A stretch of DNA of 26,331 nt. Origin: JAYTQG01 sp043746815 (GTDB taxonomy: Bacteria; Actinomycetota; Thermoleophilia; Miltoncostaeales; Miltoncostaeaceae). Location: positions 1-26,331 of the forward strand of contig JAYTQG010000068.1 of the NCBI GenBank assembly GCA_043746815.1, given 5' to 3'. Below, piece by piece: positions 1-9,835 of this stretch; the stretch's first letter is position 1, and every line of letters begins with the position of its first letter. A program made the translations under genes and the position numbers. A model generated the notes under the pieces. The model ran no database searches, was not told the origin of the DNA, and worked only from the letters and a program-made list of their open reading frames with translations.

Positions 1-79
1 CGGGCGCGACGCTCAAGGTTGGCCGCCGGCTGACGATCGTTCAGAGCGAAGCAACACGCAACGAGAAGACGAGGATTTC
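1..79. other. Region upstream of fusA, no supportable gene
   Basis: These 79 bases precede the fusA start. In most bacteria rpsG lies just upstream of fusA, but no frame here ends in anything like the S7 C-terminus. If rpsG is upstream, its stop lies outside the window. The only recognisable element is the GAGG at 71-74, which serves as the fusA ribosome binding site. Confidence 0.4.
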
Positions 80-2170
<2,091 letters not shown>

Positions 2171-2208
2171 GCCGCCCAGGCCAGTACTGCGTTCCCGGGT
2201 GCCGCCGC

Positions 2209-3432
2209 CTACTTTCCTGGGCAGGCGAGCGCCTGGGTCTTGACATATCCCGCCCACCTACTCGCGTAGGTCCCGAATCCCCGGCCGGGGAAATCACTCT
2301 CCAGGTGACTCAGGAGCTGGATGTGGTAGCAGTGGTAGTTCAGATCCGCCACGTGGTGTCGCCATGGTCGGCCCCCGGTCAGTAGTCCATAGAAGCTCCA
2401 GCTACCCGTATCGTGAACGGGGAGGAAACGTTGGAGCGTAATCAGTCCCTCGTCGACGAGGGCCGCGCTCAAGTTCCTGCCTGCCGCGATCTCCGGTGGC
2501 GGGACCGTGGCAGCGGAGTACTCGCCTTCGGCCGGAACCGGGGACGGAAGCGCCGGGCGTCCGAGCACCTCGCTTACCCGCTCGAGGTCGAGCAAACTGA
2601 CCATGAAGCCGTTGAGCGCCGCTCCCTTCCACGGGCTCTGTCCTGGGTATGCACGTTCCACGTACCACGGCGCGGCCCGCGCCTTTGCGCCAATCGAGAC
2701 CTGGCTTTCGACGCCACCCCTGGCAACGGGGACCCGAAAGGCATTCAGTGACCTAAGTGCTGCTCGCGCGTACGCGGGATCACCGGTCTGACGGTAGGAC
2801 TGCGAAAATAGAAGGGCCGCGCGCGACTGGGCCATTCCCGAGACGCCAGGGCGCATCTGGAGGCGATTGTCCGCGACATCAAAGTATTCCCAAACCCACA
2901 CGGGCAGTTTGTCGATTGTCCGGTCAACGGCCATCGCGCTGATCAATCTGGCCATTACGGGGTTCGGCACATCGCGGTTTAGGCCGCGCCAACGGCCGAT
3001 CGTCGCAACGGGATTCACCATAAATCCGTGAAATTCGCGATAGGTCGAGATAATTCCGTCGCTGTCTCGAAGGACGACTCGGCTTGCCGGTGAGTGGCGT
3101 GTCGAGTACCACCAGGCGTTCACGCGCAGCGCGCGTCCGACCGTCGCCCGTCGCCCGCGAGGCTGACCGCGACCGCCGTAGCGGTCCGCCAAGGTCAGTA
3201 CCCACCGGAGGTCGGCCTTCTCCCGAGGATTCTTCGACGTCGATAGGCGCGCGCTCAGCAGTTCGCGTGCCTTGGCCTGACTCACCGGGAGACCGCCCGG
3301 CGGCATGACAGCGGAGGCCGAGAGCCTCGTGATCGGGATTTCCAGTGGAGCCGCGATCGTTGCTCGCGCGGCGCTACCGGCTGAAATCCCGAACGTCCCG
3401 AGCAGTGACGCGCTCATTGCCGCTCGCATCAT
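2209..3432 (-). CDS. Predicted exported D-glucuronyl C5-epimerase-like protein
   Basis: The C-terminal half matches the D-glucuronyl C5-epimerase domain (Glce, PF06662 type), an (alpha/alpha)-type domain that inverts the C5 carboxylate of uronic acids in polysaccharides. Visible signatures, numbered from the chosen start, are PGVSGMAQSRA (195-205), followed by a helical repeat with TGDPAYARAAL, LNGFMVSLLDL (about 273-283), HDTGSWSFY (340-348) and NYHCYHIQLL (365-374). The last two hold tyrosines of the kind implicated in vertebrate Glce catalysis. The N-terminus (hydrophobic SASLLGTFGISAG, then Ala-rich) looks like a signal peptide or anchor, so the protein probably acts outside the membrane. 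I prefer ATG at 3432 (or the adjacent 3429), where GCGAGG lies just upstream. A TTG at 3480 would extend it by 16 residues but has no good binding site. No glycosyltransferase neighbours reveal the substrate. It sits antisense between fusA and tuf, which is unusual. Family assignment is fairly firm; the substrate is unknown. Confidence 0.8.
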   Translation of the reverse strand: MMRAAMSASLLGTFGISAGSAARATIAAPLEIPITRLSASAVMPPGGLPVSQAKARELLSARLSTSKNPREKADLRWVLTLADRYGGRGQPRGRRATVGRALRVNAWWYSTRHSPASRVVLRDSDGIISTYREFHGFMVNPVATIGRWRGLNRDVPNPVMARLISAMAVDRTIDKLPVWVWEYFDVADNRLQMRPGVSGMAQSRAALLFSQSYRQTGDPAYARAALRSLNAFRVPVARGGVESQVSIGAKARAAPWYVERAYPGQSPWKGAALNGFMVSLLDLERVSEVLGRPALPSPVPAEGEYSAATVPPPEIAAGRNLSAALVDEGLITLQRFLPVHDTGSWSFYGLLTGGRPWRHHVADLNYHCYHIQLLSHLESDFPGRGFGTYASRWAGYVKTQALACPGK

Positions 3433-3570
3433 CGGGCCTCGCACCGACGGAGGGTAGCGGACTCGCACGGGGACGGTCAAATCAACCGGTTCTTTGGGGC
3501 CTCGAACACCGGCTCCGAAACCTGTAGCGTTCCCCGGGCTGGGATGGGAGCGGGGGCTTCCGCCGCAGTG

Positions 3571-3597
3571 TTGTGAGGGGTTCGGGTCTGCTACGCT
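3571..3597 (+). promoter_or_regulatory. Putative tuf promoter (extended -10)
   Basis: TGCTACGCT at 3589-3597 fits an extended -10 (TGn followed by a TAnnnT hexamer). A weak -35-like TTGTGA lies at 3571-3576 with a short 15-nt spacer, which an extended -10 can tolerate. The predicted start near 3604 would give an mRNA leader of about 137 nt. The call is from pattern only. Confidence 0.4.
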
Positions 3598-3615
3598 GCC
3601 CCGGCTTCACGGGGC
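3598..3615 (+). other. Perfect hairpin at the predicted tuf transcription start
   Basis: GCCCCG (3598-3603) and CGGGGC (3610-3615) form a 6-bp GC stem around the loop GCTTCA, directly downstream of the putative -10. It could be a 5'-end structure or a DNA-level site; no T-run follows it. Function unknown. Confidence 0.3.
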
Positions 3616-3740
3616 GTTGCGTTTGCATGCCTGGCTCCGGCCGTTCGGTCGAGCCGCTCCGTGAACTCCCGCAAGAAACGAAGACCTGGTCGTAGCTCGC
3701 GTCCGGGCGAAACGGCCACCGCCGCAAGAGGAGCAGATCG

Positions 3741-4928
3741 ATGGCGAAGGAGAAGTTCGATAGGTCGAAGCCCCACGTGAACGTGGGCACAATTGGTCAC
3801 GTCGACCATGGAAAGACGACACTTACCGCCGCCATCACGAAAGTGCTGTCGGAGAAGTTCGGCGGCACCGAAGTCCGAAGCTTTGACTCGATTGACAACG
3901 CTCCCGAGGAGCGCGAGCGCGGCATCACAATCGCCACGTCACATGTCGAGTACCAGACGGAGAAGCGCCACTACGCGCACGTCGACTGCCCAGGCCACGC
4001 CGACTACATCAAGAACATGATCACCGGCGCCGCGCAGATGGATGGAGCCATCCTTGTCGTCTCCGCTGCTGACGGTCCGATGCCGCAGACGCGCGAGCAC
4101 ATTCTGCTCGCACGCCAGGTCGGTGTGCCCTACATCGTGGTCGCGCTCAACAAGGCCGACATGGTCGACGATCCCGAACTTCTCGAGCTCGTCGAGCTCG
4201 AGGTACGTGAGCTTCTGTCGATGTACGACTTCCCGGGCGACGACGTTCCCGTCCTCCAGGTCTCGGCCCTGAACGCGCTGAATGGCGACGCGGACGCCGA
4301 GGCCGGGATCATGAAGCTGATGGATGCTGTGGACGACTACGTTCCGCAGCCCGAGCGCGACATCGACAAGCCCTTCCTGATGCCCGTTGAAGATGTCTTC
4401 ACGATCACCGGTCGTGGGACCGTCGCAACGGGTCGTATCGAGCGGGGGATCGTCAAGGTTGGCGAAACGATCGAGATCGTTGGAATCCGCCCGACCGAGT
4501 CAACGGTCTGCACCGGCGTCGAGATGTTCCGCAAGCTTCTCGACGAGGGTCGCGCAGGCGACAACGTCGGCTGCCTGCTTCGCGGAATGAAGCGCGAGGA
4601 CATCCAGCGCGGCCAGGTGCTTGCAGCGCCGAAGTCCATCAACCCGCACACGAAGTTCAAGGCGAACGTATACGTCCTTTCCAAGGAGGAAGGTGGACGT
4701 CATACGCCCTTCATTTCGGGCTACCGCCCACAGTTCTACTTCCGCACGACCGACGTTACGGGGAACATCAACCTCCTCGAGGGTGTCGAGATGGTCATGC
4801 CCGGCGACAACGCCGAGATGGAGGTCGAGCTGATTCAGCCGATCGCCATGGAGGAAAACCTCCGTTTCGCAATCCGCGAAGGTGGCCGCACCGTCGGCTC
4901 CGGAGTGGTGGCTCAGATCCACGAGTAG
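3741..4928 (+). CDS. tuf: Elongation factor Tu (EF-Tu)
   Basis: EF-Tu is the GTPase that delivers aminoacyl-tRNA to the ribosomal A site. The 395-residue protein has the standard length, with P-loop GHVDHGKT (19-26), RGITIATSHVEY in switch I, DCPGHADY (switch II), NKAD for guanine recognition, then two beta-barrel domains (GRGTVATGRIERG; GGRHTPF; YRPQFYFRTTDVTG). ATG at 3741 is preceded by GAGGAG 7 nt upstream. The gene looks like its own transcription unit, with a putative promoter upstream and a strong terminator downstream. To my eye the switch I wording (IDNAPEERERGITIAT) and the domain 3 wording are less like typical actinobacterial EF-Tu and more like those of deltaproteobacterial or related lineages; this needs a tree. 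Confidence 0.99.
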   Translation: MAKEKFDRSKPHVNVGTIGHVDHGKTTLTAAITKVLSEKFGGTEVRSFDSIDNAPEERERGITIATSHVEYQTEKRHYAHVDCPGHADYIKNMITGAAQMDGAILVVSAADGPMPQTREHILLARQVGVPYIVVALNKADMVDDPELLELVELEVRELLSMYDFPGDDVPVLQVSALNALNGDADAEAGIMKLMDAVDDYVPQPERDIDKPFLMPVEDVFTITGRGTVATGRIERGIVKVGETIEIVGIRPTESTVCTGVEMFRKLLDEGRAGDNVGCLLRGMKREDIQRGQVLAAPKSINPHTKFKANVYVLSKEEGGRHTPFISGYRPQFYFRTTDVTGNINLLEGVEMVMPGDNAEMEVELIQPIAMEENLRFAIREGGRTVGSGVVAQIHE

Positions 4929-4943
4929 GTTTGCTGGACTTCT

Positions 4944-4982
4944 GGCCCCGTCGCCCATAAGGGTGGCGGGGCCTTCTCTTTC
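4944..4982 (+). terminator. Intrinsic terminator/attenuator after tuf
   Basis: The arms GGCCCCGTCGCCC (4944-4956) and GGGTGGCGGGGCC (4961-4973) form a 13-bp stem with two G-U pairs and an ATAA loop, followed by TTCTCTTTT-like sequence (4974-4982). It starts 15 nt after the tuf stop and ends about 21 nt before rpsJ. It should end most tuf transcripts. Since no clear promoter lies between it and rpsJ, some read-through may feed the S10 operon. Confidence 0.85.
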
Positions 4983-5003
4983 GGTAGGAGTGTTAGGAAC
5001 GCA

Positions 5004-5318
5004 GTGGCTGACCAGAACAAGATCAGAATCCGCCTTAAGGCATACGATCACGAGCTGATCGACAAGAGCGCTGCGTCCATTGTGGACACGGCCCAGCGTT
5101 CTGGCGCGACGATTTCCGGACCGGTCCCGCTACCGACCGAGAAGAACGTCTACTGCGCCATCCGCGGTCCGTTCAAAGACAAAGACGCTCGCGAGCACTT
5201 CGAGATCCGCACCCACAAGCGGCTCATCGATATTCATTCCTGGACCCCTCGTACGGCCGAGGCGCTCGAGCGTCTTGACCTGCCCGCTGGCGTTCACATT
5301 GAAATCAAGATCGCCTGA
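5004..5318 (+). CDS. rpsJ: 30S ribosomal protein S10
   Basis: S10 is a 30S head protein near the A site and also the NusE partner of NusB in antitermination. The 104-residue sequence is full length, with IRIRLKAYDHELIDKSA at the N-terminus and the conserved EIRTHKRLIDIHSWTP segment. GTG at 5004 is chosen because AGGA at 4995-4998 lies 5 nt upstream. It is the first gene of the long ribosomal operon and lies just downstream of the tuf terminator. rplC follows after 10 nt. Confidence 0.98.
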   Translation: MADQNKIRIRLKAYDHELIDKSAASIVDTAQRSGATISGPVPLPTEKNVYCAIRGPFKDKDAREHFEIRTHKRLIDIHSWTPRTAEALERLDLPAGVHIEIKIA

Positions 5319-5328
5319 GGGTCGCGAA

Positions 5329-5949
5329 ATGGCAGCGATCATCGGACGGAAACTGGGCATGACACAGATCTTTGCCGAAGACGGCCAGCGGATTCCGCTG
5401 ACGGTCATCGAGGCGGGGCCCTGCTACGTCGTACAGATCAAGACCGAGGAGACGGACGGCTATCGGGCCGTTCAGCTCGGCTATGGCGTCAGCAAGCCGA
5501 AGAGCATCAATTCCCCCGAGCGCGGGCACCTGCGCGCGGCGGGCGCTCCTCCCCTGCGCCACCTCGTCGAGTTCAGCCCGGACGAGTTCGAGTCCGAGCT
5601 GTCGGTTGGTGACCTCGTCACGGTCGAACAGTTCCTCCCGGGCGCGATGGTGAAGGTCATCGGGACGTCGAAGGGTAAGGGCTACGCGGGTACCATCAAG
5701 CGGCATAACTTCAGCCGTGGACCGGTTACGCACGGATCACATAACGTCCGTGGACCCGGTTCAATCGGCGCCGCCGCCTACCCGTCGCGCGTATTCAAGG
5801 GGATCAGGATGAGCGGCCACATGGGCGCGCGCCGGATTACCCAGCGCGGTCTGCACATCGTTGACGCCGATCCGACGCGGAACGTCCTTCTGGTGCGGGG
5901 TGCAGTTCCCGGCTCTGTAAACGGCATCGTGATTGTGAGGCCCGACTGA
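5329..5949 (+). CDS. rplC: 50S ribosomal protein L3
   Basis: L3 is an early-assembly 50S protein whose long loop reaches towards the peptidyl transferase centre. The 206-residue product begins MAAIIGRKLGMTQIF, the classic L3 start, and contains KGKGYAGTIKRHNF and the central loop THGSHNVRGPGSIG. An upstream open frame runs to 5080, but it overlaps rpsJ and is not the real start; GAGGG just before ATG 5329 supports this choice. The stop overlaps the rplD start by one base (TGATG), which suggests coupled translation. Confidence 0.98.
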   Translation: MAAIIGRKLGMTQIFAEDGQRIPLTVIEAGPCYVVQIKTEETDGYRAVQLGYGVSKPKSINSPERGHLRAAGAPPLRHLVEFSPDEFESELSVGDLVTVEQFLPGAMVKVIGTSKGKGYAGTIKRHNFSRGPVTHGSHNVRGPGSIGAAAYPSRVFKGIRMSGHMGARRITQRGLHIVDADPTRNVLLVRGAVPGSVNGIVIVRPD

Positions 5950-6659
5950 TGTCCGTTCACCTCGTCAATGGTGAGGGCGCGAGCGTTGGGGATTGGATCC
6001 CATCCGGGCCAATCGCCGATCAGCAGATTAAGCCGCACCTCATCCACGAAACTGTCATCGCCGAGCTTGCCTGGCGTCGCGCGGGTACCCACGCGACTCG
6101 CAACCGCGCGTTGATTCACGGCGGCGGGAGAAAGCCCTGGCGCCAGAAGGGCACTGGTCGTGCCCGTCAGGGTTCGAACCGCTCGCCGCAGTGGACCGGT
6201 GGCGCGATCGTGTTTGGGCCGCAGCCCCGTGATTACGGCGGCAAAGTCAACAAGAAGGTCCGCGCACAGGCCTTCCGGTCGGCGTTGAAGGCACACGCCG
6301 AGCGCGGAAGCGTCGGGATTCTCGACCCCACCGGGTGGGAAACGCCCTCAACGAAGCGCGCTGCCGCCATGTTGGCCGCACTTCCAGAGCTGCTTTCTCC
6401 CCGTCCCCTGCTGATCGTGCTCTCTGATATTCACTCGGTGGACTCGCTCGCCTTCCGGAATCTTGAGGGCGTCTACGTACTCGCCGCAAGTGAGGTTGAG
6501 ACGGTCGACATCATGGCCGGTCGCTGCATGCTCGTCGAGCGCGGCGTCTGGGAGCGGTGGTGTGGTGGCGACAGTGCATTCGCTGAGTCCGGAGCGAAGG
6601 TGAAGCCTCGGGCCAAAAAGTCAGCAGCTACCGACGCCACTGAGGAGACGCCCGCATGA
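5949..6659 (+). CDS. rplD: 50S ribosomal protein L4
   Basis: L4 lines the nascent peptide exit tunnel and in some bacteria represses its own S10 operon. The 236 residues include the tunnel loop KPWRQKGTGRARQGS and the GGAIVFGPQPRDY motif. The C-terminus carries an extra lysine- then acid-rich tail (KPRAKKSAATDATEETPA) beyond the usual fold, which makes the protein somewhat longer than the common 200-210 residues. It overlaps rplC by 1 nt and rplW by 4 nt (ATGA). Confidence 0.98.
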   Translation: MSVHLVNGEGASVGDWIPSGPIADQQIKPHLIHETVIAELAWRRAGTHATRNRALIHGGGRKPWRQKGTGRARQGSNRSPQWTGGAIVFGPQPRDYGGKVNKKVRAQAFRSALKAHAERGSVGILDPTGWETPSTKRAAAMLAALPELLSPRPLLIVLSDIHSVDSLAFRNLEGVYVLAASEVETVDIMAGRCMLVERGVWERWCGGDSAFAESGAKVKPRAKKSAATDATEETPA

Positions 6660-6967
6660 GCGCACGCGATGATGTTCGGCGTGTCGTGGTCGCTCCGGTG
6701 ATTTCGGAGAAGTCGTTCGATGTTGCCGGACGCCATAACCAGTACACCTTCCGCGTTCAGCAAGACGCCCACAAGATTGAAATCCGGACGGCCGTTGAGG
6801 AACTCTTCAACGTGACGGTTACCGACGTTCGGACCGTCAGCGTTCCAGCGAAACCAAAACGCCGAGGCAACTTTCGCGGGCACCGGCCCGGATGGAAGAA
6901 GGCCATCGTCGAATTGAAGGCCGGAGACACGATCGAGATCTTTGAAGGCGCCGGAGGCGCTGTCTAA
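6656..6967 (+). CDS. rplW: 50S ribosomal protein L23
   Basis: L23 sits at the tunnel exit and is the docking site for trigger factor and signal recognition particle. The 103-residue protein shows APVISEKSF near the N-terminus and the typical YTFRVQQDAHKIEIRTAVEELFNVTVTDV core. A basic loop follows (KPKRRGNFRGHRPGWKKAIV). The ATG overlaps the rplD stop as ATGA, and its own stop shares one base with the rplB start. Confidence 0.98.
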   Translation: MSARDDVRRVVVAPVISEKSFDVAGRHNQYTFRVQQDAHKIEIRTAVEELFNVTVTDVRTVSVPAKPKRRGNFRGHRPGWKKAIVELKAGDTIEIFEGAGGAV

Positions 6968-7815
6968 TGGGAATCAAGAAATACAGGCCAACGTCGCCTG
7001 GACGACGCTTCATGACGACCTCGGATTTCGAGGAGGTCACGAAGTCGCGTCCCGAGAAGTCCCTGACGGCCCCGATCTCGAAGACGGGTGGGCGCAACAA
7101 CAACGGCCGTATCACCAGCCGCCACATTGGCGGAGGCCACAAACGCCGCTACCGGATCATCGACTTTAAGCGCCAGAAGGATGGCATTCCCGCAAAGGTC
7201 AACGCGATCGAGTACGACCCGAACCGGTCGGCACGTATCGCGCTGCTCTTCTACGCGGACGGCGAGAAGCGCTACATCCTCGCTCCCCTGCGTCTGCAGG
7301 TGGGCGACACCGTGATGAGCGGCCCTGGGGCCGACATCAAGCCCGGTAACGCCCTTCCGTTGCGTGAGATTCCCACGGGAACCATTGTTCACAACATCGA
7401 ACTCCAGATCGGGCGGGGCGGCCAAATGTGCCGATCCGCGGGAGTAGGCGCACAGTTGATGGCGAAGGAAGGGGACTACGCAACGGTCCGCCTTCCCTCG
7501 ACCGAGATGCGCATGGTCCATCTGGATTGTCGTGCGACGGTCGGCCAGGTCGGTAACCCCACGCATGAGAACCAGACGATTGGTAAGGCTGGGCGCTCGC
7601 GTTGGAAGGGCATTCGCCCGCGCGTGCGTGGTTCGGCGATGAACCCCGTCGACCACCCGCATGGTGGTGGTGAGGGCAAGTCGAACTCTGGCCGTCACCC
7701 AGTTACCCCGTGGGGCAAGCCGACCAATGGTCACCGCACCCGCAACACCAACAAGGCGAGCCAGCGCCTGATCGTTCGCGGTCGCAAGCGCGGCAAGCAC
7801 ACCGAGGGTCGCTGA
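6967..7815 (+). CDS. rplB: 50S ribosomal protein L2
   Basis: L2 is needed for subunit association and peptidyl transferase activity, and binds 23S rRNA. The 282-residue protein is full length. It begins MGIKKYRPTSPGRR, has the OB/SH3-like core (HKRRYRIIDFKR, YDPNRSARIALL) and the conserved C-terminal segment MNPVDHPHGGGEG that holds the histidine near the peptidyl transferase centre. One-base overlaps with rplW and rpsS suggest tight translational coupling. Confidence 0.99.
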   Translation: MGIKKYRPTSPGRRFMTTSDFEEVTKSRPEKSLTAPISKTGGRNNNGRITSRHIGGGHKRRYRIIDFKRQKDGIPAKVNAIEYDPNRSARIALLFYADGEKRYILAPLRLQVGDTVMSGPGADIKPGNALPLREIPTGTIVHNIELQIGRGGQMCRSAGVGAQLMAKEGDYATVRLPSTEMRMVHLDCRATVGQVGNPTHENQTIGKAGRSRWKGIRPRVRGSAMNPVDHPHGGGEGKSNSGRHPVTPWGKPTNGHRTRNTNKASQRLIVRGRKRGKHTEGR

Positions 7816-8096
7816 TGAGTCGTTCGCTCAAGAAGGGTCCGTTCGTCGACGAAAAGCTGATGAAGCGGATCGCTGACATGAATGTGGCAAATGAGAAGCG
7901 CATGCTTCGGACGTGGTCGCGTTCGTCGACGATCTTTCCGGAGATGGTCGGCCACACGATCGCGGTGCACGACGGCCGCAAGCACGTTCCCGTATTCGTG
8001 AGCGAAAGCATGGTCGGACACAAGCTGGGTGAGTTTGCGCCGACGCGAACCTTCCGCGGCCATGAAAAGGACGACCGGACGAGTAAACGTCGATGA
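7815..8096 (+). CDS. rpsS: 30S ribosomal protein S19
   Basis: S19 lies in the 30S head and contacts the large subunit and A-site tRNA. From ATG 7815 (sharing one base with the rplB stop) the 93-residue protein reads MSRSLKKGPFVDEKL, the family-typical start, followed by RTWSRSSTIFPEMVGHTIAVHDGRKHVPV and GEFAPTRTFRGH. An open frame extends further upstream but overlaps rplB and lacks homology. The end overlaps rplV by 4 nt (ATGA). Confidence 0.98.
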   Translation: MSRSLKKGPFVDEKLMKRIADMNVANEKRMLRTWSRSSTIFPEMVGHTIAVHDGRKHVPVFVSESMVGHKLGEFAPTRTFRGHEKDDRTSKRR

Positions 8097-8476
8097 GCGA
8101 CAGCGCAACTGACATCAAGGTCGCAAGCGCGACCGCCAAATACGTCCGGGTCTCGGCCCGGAAGGCGCGTCTCGTCGCGGACCTGGTTCGCGGCAAGGAC
8201 ATCTACGCGGCGCGGGCGATCCTCGCCTTCTCGACGCGTGCCGCCGCTGAGCCAATCCGGAAGGTCTTGGACTCGGCCGCTGCAAACGCCGATCACAATC
8301 ACGCCCTCGATGCTGACCGCCTCGTGCTCAGCCGGGTGACGATTGATGAGGGGCCGACGATGAAGCGTTTCCGTCCTCGCGCGATGGGTCGGGCAACCCC
8401 GATCTTGAAGCGAACCTGTCACATCACGATCGGGCTGACTGAAGCGTCCAGCGTCCGCAATGGGAGAGGCCGCTAA
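8093..8476 (+). CDS. rplV: 50S ribosomal protein L22
   Basis: L22 spans from the 50S surface to the exit tunnel; its long beta-hairpin forms part of the tunnel constriction where macrolide resistance changes occur. The 127-residue product has VRVSARKARLVADLVRGK, the AAAEPIRKVLDSAAANADHN helix and the hairpin FRPRAMGRATPILKRTCHI, apparently without unusual insertions. ATG 8093 overlaps the rpsS stop. Its TAA directly abuts the rpsC ATG. Confidence 0.98.
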   Translation: MSDSATDIKVASATAKYVRVSARKARLVADLVRGKDIYAARAILAFSTRAAAEPIRKVLDSAAANADHNHALDADRLVLSRVTIDEGPTMKRFRPRAMGRATPILKRTCHITIGLTEASSVRNGRGR

Positions 8477-9220
8477 ATGGGTCAGAAGGTCAATCCGCAC
8501 GGATTCCGTCTTGGGATCATCAATCCGTGGAAGAGCAATTGGTACACGGACCGTGACTTCGCCGCCTACCTGGACGAGGATCGCGCCGTTCGCCAGCACA
8601 TCGTGAAGCGGCTCAGCCACGCCGGTCTTTCCGACATCCGTTTGCGCAAGGATTCGAAGGAACTGGTTGTCGACATCTCGACCGCTCGTCCCGGCATCGT
8701 GATCGGCAAGAACGGCTCGGAGGTGGACAACCTTCGGCGTGAGCTCAACGCGATGACGCAGAAGGACATCCGCGTCAACATCAACGAGATCAAGCGGCCT
8801 GAGCTTGATGCAACCTTGGTGGCACAGTCGATCGCCGAGCAGCTCGAGAATCGCGTCAGTTTCCGTCGGGCGATGAAACGCTCGCTGACTTCAGCGATGC
8901 GCTCTGGCGCACAGGGTTGCCGCATTCAGTGCGCTGGCCGCCTGGGCGGGGCCGAGATGTCACGTCGCGAGTTCTACTTGGAAGGCCGCGTGCCGCTCCA
9001 CACCCTCCGTGCTGACATCGACTACGGGTTCGCCGAGGCGAAGACCACGTACGGTCGCATCGGAGTGAAGGTCTGGATCAACAAGGGCGAGGTCCTGCCG
9101 GAGGGCGTGACCGATGCGCGCGGCCGGATCACCGATATGGAGCCGCCGCCGCGCCGTCCGCGCCGCGACAGTAACCGTCCGGGCCGGGGCGACCGCAACG
9201 ATCGCGCAGGGGCGAACTAA
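8477..9220 (+). CDS. rpsC: 30S ribosomal protein S3
   Basis: S3 is a 30S head protein at the mRNA entry tunnel, with RNA helicase function shared with S4. The 247-residue protein begins MGQKVNPHGFRLGI, contains the KH domain (RPGIVIGKNGSEVDNLR) and the C-terminal S3 domain (GAQGCRIQCAGRLGGAEMSRRE). A poorly conserved Arg/Pro-rich tail (PPPRRPRRDSNRPGRGDRND) ends the protein and is probably disordered. The stop TAA shares its last base with the rplP ATG. Confidence 0.99.
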   Translation: MGQKVNPHGFRLGIINPWKSNWYTDRDFAAYLDEDRAVRQHIVKRLSHAGLSDIRLRKDSKELVVDISTARPGIVIGKNGSEVDNLRRELNAMTQKDIRVNINEIKRPELDATLVAQSIAEQLENRVSFRRAMKRSLTSAMRSGAQGCRIQCAGRLGGAEMSRREFYLEGRVPLHTLRADIDYGFAEAKTTYGRIGVKVWINKGEVLPEGVTDARGRITDMEPPPRRPRRDSNRPGRGDRNDRAGAN

Positions 9221-9633
9221 TGTTGATGCCAAAGCGGACAAAGTTCCGCAAGCACCACCGTGGTCGTCGGGAAGGCCTTTCGAAGGGCCACACCGAGGTC
9301 CAGTGGGGCGAGTACGGCCTGAAAGCGTTGGAGCCCGCCTGGATCACAAATCGCCAGATTGAGTCGGCGCGTATCGCCATCAACCGGAGCATCCGGCGTG
9401 GCGGCAAGGTCTGGATCAACATCTTTCCGCAGCTGCCGTACACGAAGAAGCCACTGGAGACCCGCATGGGCTCAGGCAAGGGGAACCCGGAGGGCTGGGT
9501 CGCCGTCGTGAAGCCGGGCCGTGTGATGTTCGAGTTGGCTGGCGTGACCGAACCGCTTGCCCGTGAGGCAATGCGGCTGGCGGCCATGAAGCTGCCAATT
9601 CGGTGCAAATTTGTGAAGCGCGACGAGGGGTAG
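9220..9633 (+). CDS. rplP: 50S ribosomal protein L16
   Basis: L16 helps position A-site tRNA in the 50S subunit. The 137-residue protein begins MLMPKRTKFRKHHRGRR, which supports ATG 9220 over the nearby ATG 9226. The core includes GEYGLKALEPAWITNRQIE and the PYTKKPLETRMGSGKGNPEGWVA loop. The start overlaps the rpsC stop by one base. rpmC follows 4 nt after the TAG. Confidence 0.98.
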   Translation: MLMPKRTKFRKHHRGRREGLSKGHTEVQWGEYGLKALEPAWITNRQIESARIAINRSIRRGGKVWINIFPQLPYTKKPLETRMGSGKGNPEGWVAVVKPGRVMFELAGVTEPLAREAMRLAAMKLPIRCKFVKRDEG

Positions 9634-9637
9634 GGGC

Positions 9638-9835
9638 GTGACCGCGAAGGAACTCCGAGAGCTCAAGGAAGACGAGCTCGTTAACCATCTCAACGACGTG
9701 CGCGAGGCCTACTACAACCTGCGCTTCCAGCTCCCCACCGGGGCGCTCGAGAAGACCAGCGAGATTGGCATTCGGCGTCGCGAAATCGCACGCATTTTGA
9801 CCGTCATCCACGAGCGAGAGCTGGCCAATGTCTGA
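9638..9835 (+). CDS. rpmC: 50S ribosomal protein L29
   Basis: L29 is a small two-helix protein beside L23 at the tunnel exit. The 65-residue sequence (TAKELRELKEDELVNHLND; then the LRFQLPTGALEKT segment) matches the family. The start is GTG 9638, preceded by GAGGGGTAGGGG, which overlaps the rplP stop and supplies the binding site. The last 8 nt overlap rpsQ. Confidence 0.97.
   Translation: MTAKELRELKEDELVNHLNDVREAYYNLRFQLPTGALEKTSEIGIRRREIARILTVIHERELANV

Larger units (their letters stand above)
3433..3740. other. Divergent intergenic region upstream of tuf
   Basis: This 308-nt stretch separates the divergently transcribed epimerase-like gene and tuf. I see no convincing coding frame. It holds a putative tuf promoter with an extended -10 (3592-3597), a hairpin immediately after it (3598-3615), and the tuf ribosome binding site GAGGAG (3728-3733), 7 nt before the ATG. 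No promoter could be assigned with confidence for the minus-strand gene. Confidence 0.5.
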
